26,145 nt of DNA from Hymenoscyphus infarciens (Eukaryota > Ascomycota > Leotiomycetes > Helotiales > Helotiaceae): positions 1-26,145 of the forward strand of contig LLCB01000524.1 of NCBI GenBank assembly GCA_001414345.1, given 5' to 3'. A model generated the notes under the pieces. The model was not told the origin of the DNA, searched no databases, and saw only the letters and a program-made list of their open reading frames with translations. Position 1 is the stretch's first letter. The number at the start of each line of letters is the position of its first letter. Of the stretch, positions 1 to 10,237 are shown in pieces. A program made the translations under genes and the position numbers.

Positions 1-807
1 TAGTTTATTTTTAGACTCTTTATTAGAGTCTACTTTCTTACTTCTAGTCTTAGATAAGTAGTTAGAGCTATTAGCTTTATAAACTACCTTTTTAAGCTTA
101 TTATAGTCTATAGCTAGGTTAGATAGACAGTAGACATTGTCTAGCCAAAGAGCTTTAATCTTAATATTAGCTTTATTATTACTAATATAAGTAAAGTCTT
201 TATTAAGCTTAATATCCCAACCTTTATTAGCTAAAGAGTAAGCTGAAATAAGAGTATTCTTAAGACTAGGGACGTAATATACGTCTTTAATAAGTAGCTC
301 TTTACCTTTATAAGTAACAGGTATATTACCTTTTCCTAGTAGAGGTACTTTAGTATTATTAGCTACTATAATAGAGCTATTAAGCTCTTTAAAATCAAGA
401 AGCTAGCTTTTATTAGACGTGAAGTAATTAGAGGCTCCGGAGTCTAATACTAGTTTTCTTTTATTACTAGTATAGCTAGTTATAGTATTTTTATTATTAC
501 TATTAATACTAGCCGATATAATAACTCTAGAAGAGACTTTAGACTTATTATTAGAATCAGAGTCTTCGGAGTCTTCTAATTCTCTAGAGTAATTAGAGTC
601 TTTATCTTTAGCTTTATTCTTCTTTTTATTCTTTTTAGAAGAGTTATTACTAGTATTCTTACTAGTATTATTACTAGTATTATTAGAGCTCTTTCTAAGC
701 TCCGGGTGAAGTATAAAGCATTTACTCTTAATATGTCCCTTTTTATTATAGTAGGTACATAGAGAGCTAGTTTTAATAGAAGCTTTATTAGCTTCTAAAT
801 CACTTCT
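1..807 (-). pseudogene. Copia-B gag-pol continuation: zinc knuckle, aspartic protease, pre-integrase start (partial)
   Basis: This continues the gag frame past a TAA at 808-810. First comes a CCHC-type RNA-binding knuckle, CTYYNKKGHIKSKC (about 690-735), in which the second Cys is now Tyr, a C-to-Y change expected from RIP. A Ser/Asn/Lys-rich linker follows. The protease motif LVLDSGASNYF lies near 430-465 and supplies the catalytic Asp of copia proteases. A second stop, TAG at 403-405, sits at a probable former Trp. Downstream, VYYVPSLKNTLIS and ANKGWDIKLN are typical of the stretch between copia protease and the GAG-pre-integrase domain. The frame is then open to base 1, where the window cuts it. 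Two stops make this copy non-functional unless they are read through. Confidence 0.8.
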
Positions 808-1455
808 TTAAGTTATTCTAGACTCTTCGCCTATAAGGTCGCTTATTAGCTCTTCTAAGTCTATAGAACTAACGTCGTTTCCTATATCTTCGTACTTTCT
901 AAATATAAAAGAATCGAAAGAACTAGGAAGGCTATTAAATATAGTAACTAATATAAAAGCGTTAGAAACCTTTTCGTCTAAGCTTCTTAAGTATATAGCC
1001 GAAGACTGAATTTCGGATATATATTCCTCTATAGTACTAAAGTTACTATAGCAGGCATTAGTTATCTTATTATAATATCGACCTACTAGTTCTAGACTAG
1101 AGCTACTAAAATCAGACTTAATCTTATCCCAAAGTATAAAAGGGGAATCGATATTTATATATCTCTTTATATTATTAGAAGATATAATAGATTCTAAAGC
1201 AGCTAGAGCTTTATTACTTTTAGCTCTATAGTCGTCGAGTTTATCCTCGTATCTAACCGCTAATTCGTCTGATTTAGCTTCGTATTTGCCTTCTTTTGTC
1301 TTATTATAATATAAAGACCTCTTAGGTTCTTTAATAGTACCTAAGATATAAGGCATAAAGCCGTTTATCTTAAGAAACAGCTCGGCTTCTATAAGCCACT
1401 CTATATAATTAGAGCGGCCGATTAGCTTCTCTCCTTTAAACGAAGTAGAAGACAT
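808..1455 (-). pseudogene. Copia-B gag (UBN2 / copia-type gag polypeptide)
   Basis: This is a 215-codon frame for the capsid-type Gag of a Ty1/copia element, which packages element RNA in cytoplasmic virus-like particles. Family features: an N-terminal FKGEKLIGRSNYIEWL (the usual 'L.G..NY..W' gag start), a central LWDKIKSDFSSSS (the 'W..L...F' motif) and a C-terminal INAF/FNSLPSSFDSF-like stretch, as in UBN2 / gag-polypeptide proteins. The ATG at 1453-1455 (MSSTSF) is preferred; the frame is open further upstream to 1524, but that codon is TTG and the extension is low-complexity Tyr/Ile from an (AT)n tract. It ends at a TAA that probably arose from CAA by RIP, since homologous coding continues beyond. 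Codon use is very AT-rich, like the rest of the element. Confidence 0.82.
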
Positions 1456-1956
1456 ATTTAAAAACCCCTTTTTAAAGTCTATATATATATATATATATAG
1501 ATTAAAACGTACTCTTTTAAACAAGTACTTATTAGCGTTTTCAGTTAAAGAGATAATAAGTTCTTATATTCTCTTTCGAATATAAAACACTTTACTATAC
1601 TACTTCTTCTTACTAAGCTAACTTATCTTATATAAGAATAGGATAATCCACGTACTAATTAAGCTATACTTAACCCTCTCCGAGGATAGCTTCTTATAAG
1701 TATAGATAATAGTAGTCTTATATAATCTAAAAGTCTACTAGAAGAGATAGCCACTTCTTACTAGCTTCTTTATATATATAAGTCCCTATATAAAGGTAGT
1801 TATAAGCCTAGGCTCCTTGGTTTAAGAAGAAGGCTATACCACCCGCTATGGGATGACGTAATCGTATAGATATAGCCGCAGGTCTAAGTATAAGTAGTAT
1901 ATATACGAGTTTTCGTATATATTTACTTATATCTCTAGCTTCACTCTCGCTAGAGC
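1456..1956 (-). other. Copia-B untranslated leader, gag-proximal part
   Basis: These 500 bases between the gag ATG and the gypsy insertion hold no reading frame I can support. An (AT)n tract at about 1480-1500 lies just upstream of the ATG. AGAGC at 1952-1956 is the left target duplication of the gypsy element, and the leader resumes at 10058. The stretch 1840-1880 is slightly GC-richer than its surroundings. Confidence 0.55.
1952..1956. repeat. Left target-site duplication of the gypsy element (AGAGC)
   Basis: AGAGC directly abuts the TGTAACGG end of the LTR and is repeated exactly at 10053-10057 next to the other end. A 5-bp duplication is usual for LTR integrases. Confidence 0.9.
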
Positions 1957-2453
1957 TGTAACGGCACGAAATATATACAACTATAGTAGAGGCATATAGG
2001 AGTGCGTATAGTAGAATGACGTGTATAGATACTAGGCTCTAATATAGAAGAAAATAATAACTATCCCTCTACTATACCGAATATAAACGTCTATATATAA
2101 GAAGGTTAGAAGCTTCTAAGTTCTAATAATAATAATAACTAAGCCCTGTCTAATATAGCTAATACTAAATAATAAGAGCTAAAAAGCTAAATATATAACC
2201 TCTAATTCTTCGAAAAGCTAAATATATAACATCTAGACCTTAATCCCTTCTATATATAAATGTTAGATATTAATACCTTTAGTACTTCGCTCGTATAAGT
2301 ATCGGTTATTTTATAATCTTAGCTAAAGAGGTATTAGAGGTATTAGCACTACTTAGAGGTATTAGCAGTTTCATAAATACTGATAATTCTGGATAGTACT
2401 ATTATATAATAATCTAGCTATTATATAATAATCTAGAATAGTATACTATTATA
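1957..2453 (-). repeat. Gypsy 3' LTR
   Basis: This is a 497-bp direct repeat of 9556-10052, differing almost only by C/T and G/A transitions. It is the 3' LTR because pol lies on the minus strand. Its outer end (1957-2030) keeps several TG/CG pairs that are TA in the other copy (for example TGTAACGGCACG against TATAACGACACG), whereas its inner end is the more mutated one (GTATACTATTATA against GCATGCTATCACA). Confidence 0.93.
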
Positions 2454-2466
2454 TCCCCTCTCTTTT
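2454..2466 (-). other. Gypsy polypurine tract
   Basis: On the minus strand the bases directly before the 3' LTR read AAAAGAGAGGGGA, a purine run at the position where plus-strand DNA synthesis is primed in LTR elements. It independently confirms the minus orientation. Confidence 0.8.
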
Positions 2467-3047
2467 AAAAAGACTTATCTCGAGTCTTTAGTTAGTAATC
2501 GGTATAGTATTAAGTTGATTAGAGTATTATTTGTCTTTTTATTATAAAGAATATAAGTTATCTTACTATTATAGTATCTAGTAATCGAGGTAGAGTTAGT
2601 AGCTAATAGTATTATTATTTAAGAGCTAATCGCTCTTTATTTACTACTATATACTATATAATAATAAGATATAAATAGAAGAGAAGCTAATAATTAGCTA
2701 GTAGGTAGAAAGTAGTATACTACTATAGAGTTGTTGTATTCTTACTATTATTATATATTATAATAGTAATTATTAAGTAATAAACAATAATCGTAAAGTA
2801 ATAGCTATTATTATAAGTAGTATATTAATAGGTGACTTTTCTCTGATTCTAACTTCTCTTCTTCTTTTCTTTTTATCTAAATAATATAAATAGTAAGAAT
2901 ACCTTCTAATTAGGTATATTCTTATATACTAACTTATCTTCTTAGAATATATATATATATTATATATATATATATATAAAAGTAAGTTTTTCCCTTCTTA
3001 ATCGGACCTAATTCAGGGCTAATCCGATATAGTAAAATACCTCTTCT
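2467..3047. other. Gypsy non-coding segment between chromodomain side and 3' LTR, with (AT)n
   Basis: A very AT-rich segment of the gypsy interior without a supported reading frame. It contains an almost pure (AT)n run at about 2945-2978. Chromoviruses usually have little sequence between the chromodomain end and the 3' LTR; together with 3048-3890 this copy has about 1.4 kb. Confidence 0.5.
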
Positions 3048-3800
3048 ATGTCCTCCTAGTACGCTTCTAGCTACCTACTAAGTCTACTATATTTAGTGTC
3101 TTTAGGCAAAATCTTAGAACGGAGATTACGTATACGCTTTTAAGAAGCTAAAGTTAAAGAAGTGTAGGTACTACGTAGAGTAGAATACCGTGTATATTCT
3201 AGTAAGTTTAATCCTAAATATATATTAAATCTATTCTAACTTAGGTAGTTGCTATAGTTTGTCAAGAAGGAGTTTAGCAAGCTTTAGAGTAAGAAGGAGA
3301 AGAGGGAGGTTAAGAAGGCTACTAAGGCCTTAGATAAGGTATTAGTTGTTACTAGTATAGAGGTACTAAAGAATAGTTTAGAGGTATAGTTTACTCTCTT
3401 AGAGGAGACTTAAGCGCTTTATACTAAGGTTACTATAAGTACTTCTTACTTATTAAAGGGGTTTTAGTTACTAATATTTAATAGTTCTTACGCTATATTA
3501 TAGAGAGTAGGACCTCTATCTAAACCTAGGTTTAGGTCCTCTTCGAGGCCTATCTAAAGAGTTTATAGGCGTCTCTCTTAAAACTAGTTATAAGAGGGTA
3601 CTGAAGTAAGAAGCGTCTCTATAAGGAGAAGGTAGTAGAGGAAGAGCCGATTTAGGCTCCTTACACTTAAGAGAGTAGAGAGGAGGATAATAAGTTAGAG
3701 AAAGGAGAGGCTATAGCCTAGAGAGAGTTAGTAGGCCTTATTCTAGTAGTAACTTAGTCTTAGTTCTTCACTTTATTAATTTCAAACATTCCTACTAGTT
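3048..3800 (+). pseudogene. Possible antisense extra ORF remnant inside the gypsy element
   Basis: One plus-strand frame starts at an ATG (3048-3050, MSS) and stays protein-like for about 240 codons, with stops only of the TAG/TAA kind that RIP makes from Gln and Trp codons. The middle is Lys/Glu-rich (KKEFSKL, then KKEKREVKKATKALDK), with many AAG and GAG codons, and could form a coiled coil; an Arg/Ser-rich tail follows. It runs opposite to gag-pol and lies between the chromodomain and the 3' LTR, where some LTR elements carry an extra antisense gene. I do not recognise the product. The reading could be chance in a purine-rich tract, since RIP has removed most of the evidence. Confidence 0.25.
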
Positions 3801-3899
3801 AGTGTTTTATCTTAGGTTTTTATTATAAGTTCCTTACTAAGAGTAACTAGAATTAAAGAGTATTAATATTATAAATTAACTCTTTTTCCTAATTCTTAT

Positions 3900-6800
3900 C
3901 TAATTCTTATATATTAAGCTATTTAAAGAGATATCGAGGTAGTCCTAGCTCTTCTAGATATTTAGTATAAAAGTCTCTTAAACAATATAGTAAACCCTAA
4001 AAATTATCTATAAAATACTAAGTAAGATCTAAATTATATCTAACCTATTTTACCTAGTACTATAGCTATCTTCTAAAAAGTCTACTACTAAGTATTTCTT
4101 ATACCTCTTATTCTTATATACCTTTAATAATATCTAGTAGAGGTTCTAGGGCCTCTTATCCTAGTAGAGGGGTGTTTAGATCCTTTAAAAGTATATTAGA
4201 GGTAAAAACATTATAAATTAATAAGCTTTTAAGAAGTTTCAGCCTATAGAAGTGTCTTATACGTTCTAGTATTTTAAAAGGTTCTATCTACTATTTAATA
4301 AGCTTTTAGCTAAGACGATTTGTTTTAAGATTCTTAGTAGATAAGTAGACTTTATCTTCAACGTCCTAGTTAATAGTTCTTTAGTACTAGTTTATACTAT
4401 TTTCTATCTTTTTCTAAGCCTTACTTATATTATCTTTAGCTATCCTTTAAGTAGAGTATATATATTAAGCCACTTTTACTACCTTATTATAGTTAAGTTG
4501 TTCTTAGAGAATAGAAGTCTTTAGTATATTCTAGTCTTATAAAGTCTTTAAGTTAAGTTTAAACTTAAGCTAATAAGAGGTTATATTAATAGATAAGTAT
4601 AGAAGTATTATTTATACTCTATCTATTAGAGAGATTAATTTACTCTAGTTATCTTAATAGTAGGTTATAAAAGGCCTTAGTCTTTAATTAATATATTGGT
4701 TTATTATCTCTATCTATTCGTCTATCTATTTATAGTAGGCAGTACTAAGCTTAAGCTTAATACTAATTATTTAATAAAATTTAGTCTAAAATAATAATAT
4801 AAATTAAGGTCCTTGATTAGACGTAATTGATTTAGAGTAGTAGCTAAAATAGTAAATCTATTAAATAAAAAGTTTAGCTAGTCCTTTAGTATCTATAGTT
4901 AAGTAATAGAGTATTAATACTAAATCCTTTCTAAGTCGGTTAATAAATACTAATATAATATTAAATCTGTGTTTATCTTTTAGAAATAATTTAAAGTCTA
5001 TATATAAATATTATATAAGATAGTCGAGTATAAGTAGAAGGTAAAGAAAGCCTTATTACTTAGTTTATTAAGGATAAGAGTATTTATAGGCTCAACAATT
5101 CCCTACGTACCTCTTATAGTCTAAAAACATTCTAGCCTAGTAGTAGTATTATACTAATAACTAGTATGTCTTTTTTATACTTAGATAAGTACTAGATACT
5201 TAGTTATAGACTTTTTAAATTAGTTTTATATAGAGTTTAGTATTCTTTTAAACATAAAGTTAATCTTTAAAAAGTAGTAAATTATCTAATAAGAGGTAGT
5301 ATCTATCTAAAAGTTAATAACGTTCTTTTTAAAAGGAGTATAGATTATCTTCTTTTAACTTCTAAATCGTATCTAAACTTATTCTTAGAATATTATCTAA
5401 CTAAATTATATTAAGAGAGGTAGACTATTCTTATAAAAAGGTCTAAGTAAGTTTAGTATTAATTTAAAGGTTTAAATAATTAAGTACTAAAAGAGTATAT
5501 AAGCGGCTATCTACTTTAGCTTAATTATAGGTTTTTAGGTCTTACTTACGTTAAGTTAATATATCTACTTTTTAATTACTCTTTCTAAACGTGAATTAGA
5601 TCTAGAAGTTAAAGTCTAATAGAAACTCTATCTATTAAACTTACTTAGCTATAAGTAGCTTAGTTATTATAAAGTATTCTAATAATCTATAATCTAAATA
5701 TATGTTAATATACTTCTAATATAATATAAGTTTAGAGCGCTATTTCTTAAAAGCTTCTATAATAATAGATAGCTCTTTATTATAGATCTTCTAGTTTAAT
5801 TTGTAGCTAACTAGGACATATAAGTAGAACTTAATAGAGTACTAAAAGCTATTATATTATTATAAGAATATACCTACTATTACTCTTTTTAAGAAGTCTA
5901 TTTCTACCTTTATATTATAATTAGGGTTAAAGTAGTATAAGGTTTATATAGTAAGTAGCTAGGTTCTTAGTACTTCAAAGGCTTTATTATATTCAAGTGT
6001 TTATAAAAACGGCTTTATAGAGCGTATTATCGTAGTTAGAGGTTTAACAATTTTAGTATAACCTTTAATAAATTATTTATAGAATCCTATAAACCCTAGG
6101 TAAGACTTTATATCTATTATAGTATTAGGTTAAACCTAGTTTTATAAAGGCTCTACTTTTTCTAGGTTAACTTTAAGTCCTTTTATAGTTAAGATAAATC
6201 CTAAGTATTTAACTCTAGTAATACTAAATTTACTTTTCTTAATATCTACTTAAAGTCTTACTTCTTAGAGCTAATTTAGAACCTTCCTAACCTATTTCTT
6301 ATATTTTTTAATAGTATCTAAATAAATTAAAATATTATCTAAGTAAGTAATATAGAAGTCGTCTAGATAGTTAATTAAGACGTTGTTTATATAACGTTAA
6401 TAGATAGTAGGGCTATTATAGAGTCTAAAAAAGAGGACCTTATATTTATATATACTATACCTAGTTCTAAACGTGGTTATCTCTTCTAAGTCAGAGTTTA
6501 TTTAGATATAATAGAAAGCTTATCTAATATCTAATTTAGTAAAGATTTTAGCTATTCTTATCCTAGAAAAGAGCTTATTAATATAAGGGATTAGGTAAAG
6601 ATCGTTTTAGGTTAAAGCGTTTAGCTTTCTATAATTAATATAAAACCGTAACTTATCGCTATTAGCCTTTTTAACAAAGAGTATAAGAGAGGCGAAAAGG
6701 CTATTACTATTAATAATAAACCTCTTATCTAGGTTCTCTATAAGATACTCTTTTATAGCCTTAAGCTTGGTAGTTAACTGTTAATATAGAAGCGAAAAGG

Positions 6801-7760
6801 AGTTAGGAAGTGGCTTATTTAAAGTAATCTTATAATTATATTCGTAGTAAGGAGGAAGCTTATTAGAAGCTACTTTCAAGAATACGTCTTTATAGAATAA
6901 GTAATACTTTAGAAGTTAAGCCTATATTAGAGCTCTTATTTTATCGTTGTTTTAGAGAGAGACTAATCTCTTATCAATAACCTAATCTAACTTATAGAGG
7001 TTTATTATATAAAATTCTAAATTAAGCTGTTTTATATTATAATATATTACGTTAGCGCTTATCTTATAAATAAAAGAGTATAAGGTCTAGCCTTTTAAGG
7101 CTATACTAGTAGTTTATAGAGGCTTTAGACTAAAGTTAGATATTAAAATTTTAAGAGGTATTATTATAAATAGAAGTAATAACTCAGCTATATGTATAAG
7201 TCTACCCTTTTTATGTCTTTCTTATTACTAGATAGTGTATTCCCTTTAGTTTGTATTTAACTAGTGATTTAAAAAAGGTTTCTAGTTCTAGCTAGAAAGA
7301 GAAAGTAAAACTTCTTTACTATAGTAGAGAGTTAGAGAGTATTTAGCTAGCTAAGTGATCTAGTTCTTTAAAGAGTTAAGAAGAACTTTAAAATAGTTTA
7401 ACTACTTATTATTAATAATTAGGTCTTATTATCTAAGGTCTAGGATAATAAAAGAGTAGTTATGAATATAATGTTTATCTATATTTAGATATAGTTATAT
7501 AAACTAATTTACCTAGCTTTTAGTACTATTATTATATCTATAAATAGATATTAAATAAGGTAGTTTCTAGATCTTTAAACCTATTACTTTTAATAATTAT
7601 AGAGCTAGAGGTCGATTTAGAAATAGGTACTCGTTTACTCTTATATCTACTAAAGCTTATATTTTAATACTATATTCTTATATACTAAGAGTAGTATTTA
7701 TAAGGAACTGTTTTCCTCTTATAAGCTTAGAAAGGTTAAGTCTAGATAGATTATATTTAT
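3900..7760 (-). pseudogene. Gypsy pol remnant: protease, RT, RNase H, integrase, chromodomain
   Basis: The minus-strand reading recovers the full pol order despite many stops. Protease: ALVDIRVNEYLFLNRPLAL near 7580-7650, from an original ALVDTGA-type motif. Reverse transcriptase (about 6050-6790): KEYLIENLDKRFI, FASLILFVKKA, RFYINYRKLNALT, AKIFTKLDIR and the catalytic YLDNILIY (6316-6348; YLDD before RIP). Tether/RNase H follow at about 5600-6040. Integrase (about 4300-5450): core segments IDTKGLAKLF, KSITSNQGP and STAYYK-IDE-IEIINQY give the D, D and E neighbourhoods, then a GPFKILERI-type C-terminal motif and the IYNVF remnant of IHPVFHVSLL. Chromodomain (about 3920-4130): EILSSRLFRR, VKWVRYNLDLT. 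Such enzymes copy and integrate the element; this copy cannot. Confidence 0.9.
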
Positions 7761-7859
7761 ATAAGCTTAGAAAGGTATTTTTATCTAAGCTTCTTTATTT
7801 TCCTCCTAACTTGGGTTAGAGTTAGAGTACTCTTTAGGTAGTTATTCTTCTTTAGATTA

Positions 7860-9200
7860 ATCGTCTTCCTCTATCTTATTAATACTAAGTAGATTAGAAT
7901 AGTTAGGCTTAATATACCTAGGTTTCCTATAATTATAACACTTTATATTAGTAAGGAGTTAGTCTATAGATAAAGTCTTTAATCTTTTACTAGTAGAAAG
8001 AGGTCTAGAAGATTAAGAAGTTTTTTAAGAAGTAGTATAAAGTCTATATAAGAGTAGTAAGGGTTTTATTAAGGAACTAAATAAGGTTTAGTTAGTATTA
8101 GGCTTTTAGTATAATAAGCTTATTATAATAGGTTTTTTAGTACTTATTATACTAGTTATATATAACTTAGTATTATAATACTATTCCTTATCTATAAATA
8201 ATAAGTCTCTTACTATCTTATTAAAGTTAGTATTCTAGTACCTCTTACTATTAACTAATTAGGTTTAGAGCTAAGGCGTAAGCTTATCTTATATATAGTA
8301 GAACTTATCTTATTTAGATACTTCTCTAAGTATTATAATACTTGAAAAGTAACTTTTAAATTCTATAAAACTTTCTTCTATATAACCCTTCTATTTTATT
8401 TAAAGAGACTAAAAAGCGTTCTAGGTATCCTCCTTCTTATAACTTATTAGATAGTAGGTATTAAGAAGCTTAATTATCTCTTTATAGTCTTTAAATACTA
8501 TCTTACTTATATTAGACTTATATTAAAGCTCTAAGTAGTTCTAGGCGAGTTTTATTATTATCTTCTAAATAAGGGCTTTATAAGTTAAAAGCGTCTAATA
8601 ATAGTTAGCGTTTATATAGAGTTAATTATATATTAATATTCTCTATTACTTATATATAAGTAAAACGCTATTATCTAAAAGTTTAATTTTTTCTATAATC
8701 TTACTTTTAATAAGTTAAAAGGCTTTTAAGATACTTTTAAGTTATAGGCGTAGGGTAGGTTATAGTAAGAGATAAATATTAAGAGTAGAGTCTTATCTAT
8801 AATAACAGTTTAAAGAGATAGAAGAAGGTATTCTTATAGATTAGATTAGACTTAGACTTTAGTTGTTATTTAGTAGTTATTAACTAATTTATTATACTAG
8901 GTCTAATAATTAAGCAATCTAATTATCTTACTTTAAAATTCTCTATTCTTTTTCTTAATCCTTAGCCTCTATAGCTTAGATTATACTCTATATCTCGTCT
9001 ATATTAAAGAAGTCTTGTTAATCTCTCTAGCTTCTAAGTACTAGGCCTTTGCCTTTATTATTCTTAGACTTCTTATTGTTCTTAGATATATAGTACTAAG
9101 TTAAGGACCTTTTAGTAGAGGCTTAACTTTATTCTCTAAGAGAGCGCTCTATACTTAGAAGCGGAGCTTAGAAGAGACTAGGGGTCGCTCTAGATTCTAA
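7860..9200 (-). pseudogene. Gypsy gag remnant with zinc knuckle
   Basis: Upstream of the protease in minus orientation, fragments of a retrotransposon gag can be followed in shifting open stretches, including a stretch near 8340-8480 that looks like the capsid segment ending in a short 'F...I' helix series. The nucleocapsid knuckle is readable at about 7900-7955 as KCYNYRKPRYIKPNY, that is C-x2-C-x4-H-x4-C with the second Cys, the His and the last Cys all turned to Tyr by C-to-T changes. The start codon could not be located. The first 300 bases after the 5' LTR (about 9250-9555) hold nothing I can support. Confidence 0.65.
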
Positions 9201-9555
9201 TATATTAAATATTAAATTAGAGAGAAGGAGGTAGGATTAGATTTAGAAGCCTTCTAGATAACTATTATAAGTTAGCTTATTTACTAAATCTAGGGTTATT
9301 AGAACTTTTAGGAAATACTTAGTATATTCTAATCCCTTAACGTATACTTAAACACGATTTATACTAGCTATCTATATAGATAATAAACTCTATTATTACT
9401 AGCTATCTAAGTAGTCTCTAATTACCTAGCTATATAAGAATGTTATTATAATATTCTAAATTAAGTATAAATCAACTTTTAAACAAGGAGTAGTAATAAG
9501 CTTAAAAAGAGATATTATTAAGGCTATTACTAGCAAAGAAGAGTTATTATTTTTA

Positions 9556-10052
9556 TATAACGACACGAAATACATATAACTATAGTAGAGGTATATAAGA
9601 GTATATATAGTAGAATAACGTATATAGATACTAGGCTCTAATATAGAAGAAAACAATAACTATCCCTCTATTATACTAAACATAAACGTCTATATATAAG
9701 AAGGTTAAAAGCTTCTAAGTTCTAATAATAATAATAACCAAGCCCTACCTAATATAGCTAATACTAAACAATAAGAGCTAAAAAGCTAAATATACAACCT
9801 CTAATCCTTTAAAAAGCTAAACATATAACATCTAGACCTTAATCCCTTCTATATATAAATATCAGATATTAATACCTTCGACACTTCGCTTATATAAGTA
9901 TCAGTCATTTCGTAATCTCAGCTAAAGGGGTATCAGGGGTATCAGTACTACTTAGAGGTATCGGCAGTTTCGCGAATACCAACAATTCCGGATAGTGCTA
10001 TTATATAATAATCCAGCTATTATATAATAATCTAGGATAGCATGCTATCACA
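9556..10052 (-). repeat. Gypsy 5' LTR
   Basis: This is a 497-bp direct repeat of 1957-2453 and would carry the promoter of the minus-strand element. Its outer 170 bases (about 9880-10052) keep many CA dinucleotides (ATCAGGGGTATCAG, CCAACAATTCCGG) that are TA in the left LTR, while its inner end is heavily mutated. AGAGC (10053-10057) follows as the target duplication. Confidence 0.93.
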
Positions 10053-10057
10053 AGAGC
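10053..10057. repeat. Right target-site duplication of the gypsy element (AGAGC)
   Basis: Exact repeat of 1952-1956. Removing the gypsy element and one AGAGC restores a continuous copia-B leader. Confidence 0.9.
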
Positions 10058-10220
10058 TCCTGTCTCAGAGACGCAGGACACAGATCTCTTACTAAAGACT
10101 TCACTATCAGAGAGGGTAGAGGGTATACCACCGAATATAACGGTATTCGGACCGGAAGTCGGTAATGTCACGTGATATCACGTGAAACGAGTTCGGCTCC
10201 AGAGACCTAAAGTTGGCTCT
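10058..10220 (-). other. Copia-B leader, LTR-proximal part, with CACGTG palindrome
   Basis: Leader sequence between the primer-binding site and the gypsy insertion. It is clearly GC-richer and less RIPped than the rest of the left block. It holds a perfect 16-bp palindrome, CACGTGATATCACGTG (10169-10184), made of two CACGTG boxes around GATATC. It also holds a near-palindrome, CCTGTCTCAGAGACGCAGG, at about 10059-10077. Confidence 0.6.
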
Positions 10221-10236
10221 CCGGGCTTATAACCTA
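10221..10236 (-). other. Copia-B primer-binding site (half-tRNA type)
   Basis: The minus strand reads TAGGTTATAAGCCCGG directly after the LTR. It resembles the complement of the anticodon arm of initiator Met tRNA (GGGTTATGAGCCC-like), the internal tRNA site used by Drosophila copia and relatives. The same motif occurs after the copia-A LTR (15145-15160), which supports the call. The tRNA match is inferred from the general tRNA-iMet sequence, not from this genome. Confidence 0.65.
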
Positions 10237-10237
10237 T

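Larger units (their letters stand above)
1957..10052 (-). mobile_element. Complete Ty3/gypsy chromovirus, RIP-inactivated
   Basis: An 8,096-bp element bounded by two 497-bp direct repeats and by the 5-bp target duplication AGAGC (1952-1956 and 10053-10057). In minus orientation the LTR starts TGTGATAGC and ends GTTACA, giving the TG...CA ends of LTR elements. Internal order in minus: gag with zinc knuckle, protease, RT, RNase H, integrase, chromodomain, then a polypurine tract next to the 3' LTR at 1957-2453. The chromodomain after integrase places it among chromoviruses, whose chromodomain directs integration to heterochromatin. Stops in every domain, mostly TAG/TAA at expected Gln/Trp positions, show RIP. 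It is nested inside the copia-B leader and is therefore younger than that insertion. Confidence 0.93.

Noticed and set aside
1456..1524. Upstream extension of copia-B gag to 1524
   Set aside because: The codon at 1524 is TTG and the extension is an (AT)n-derived Tyr/Ile run; ATG at 1455 fits the family start.
9456..9656. 66-codon minus-strand frame across the gypsy 5' LTR inner edge
   Set aside because: Spans the LTR boundary and is Tyr/Ile/Leu low-complexity.
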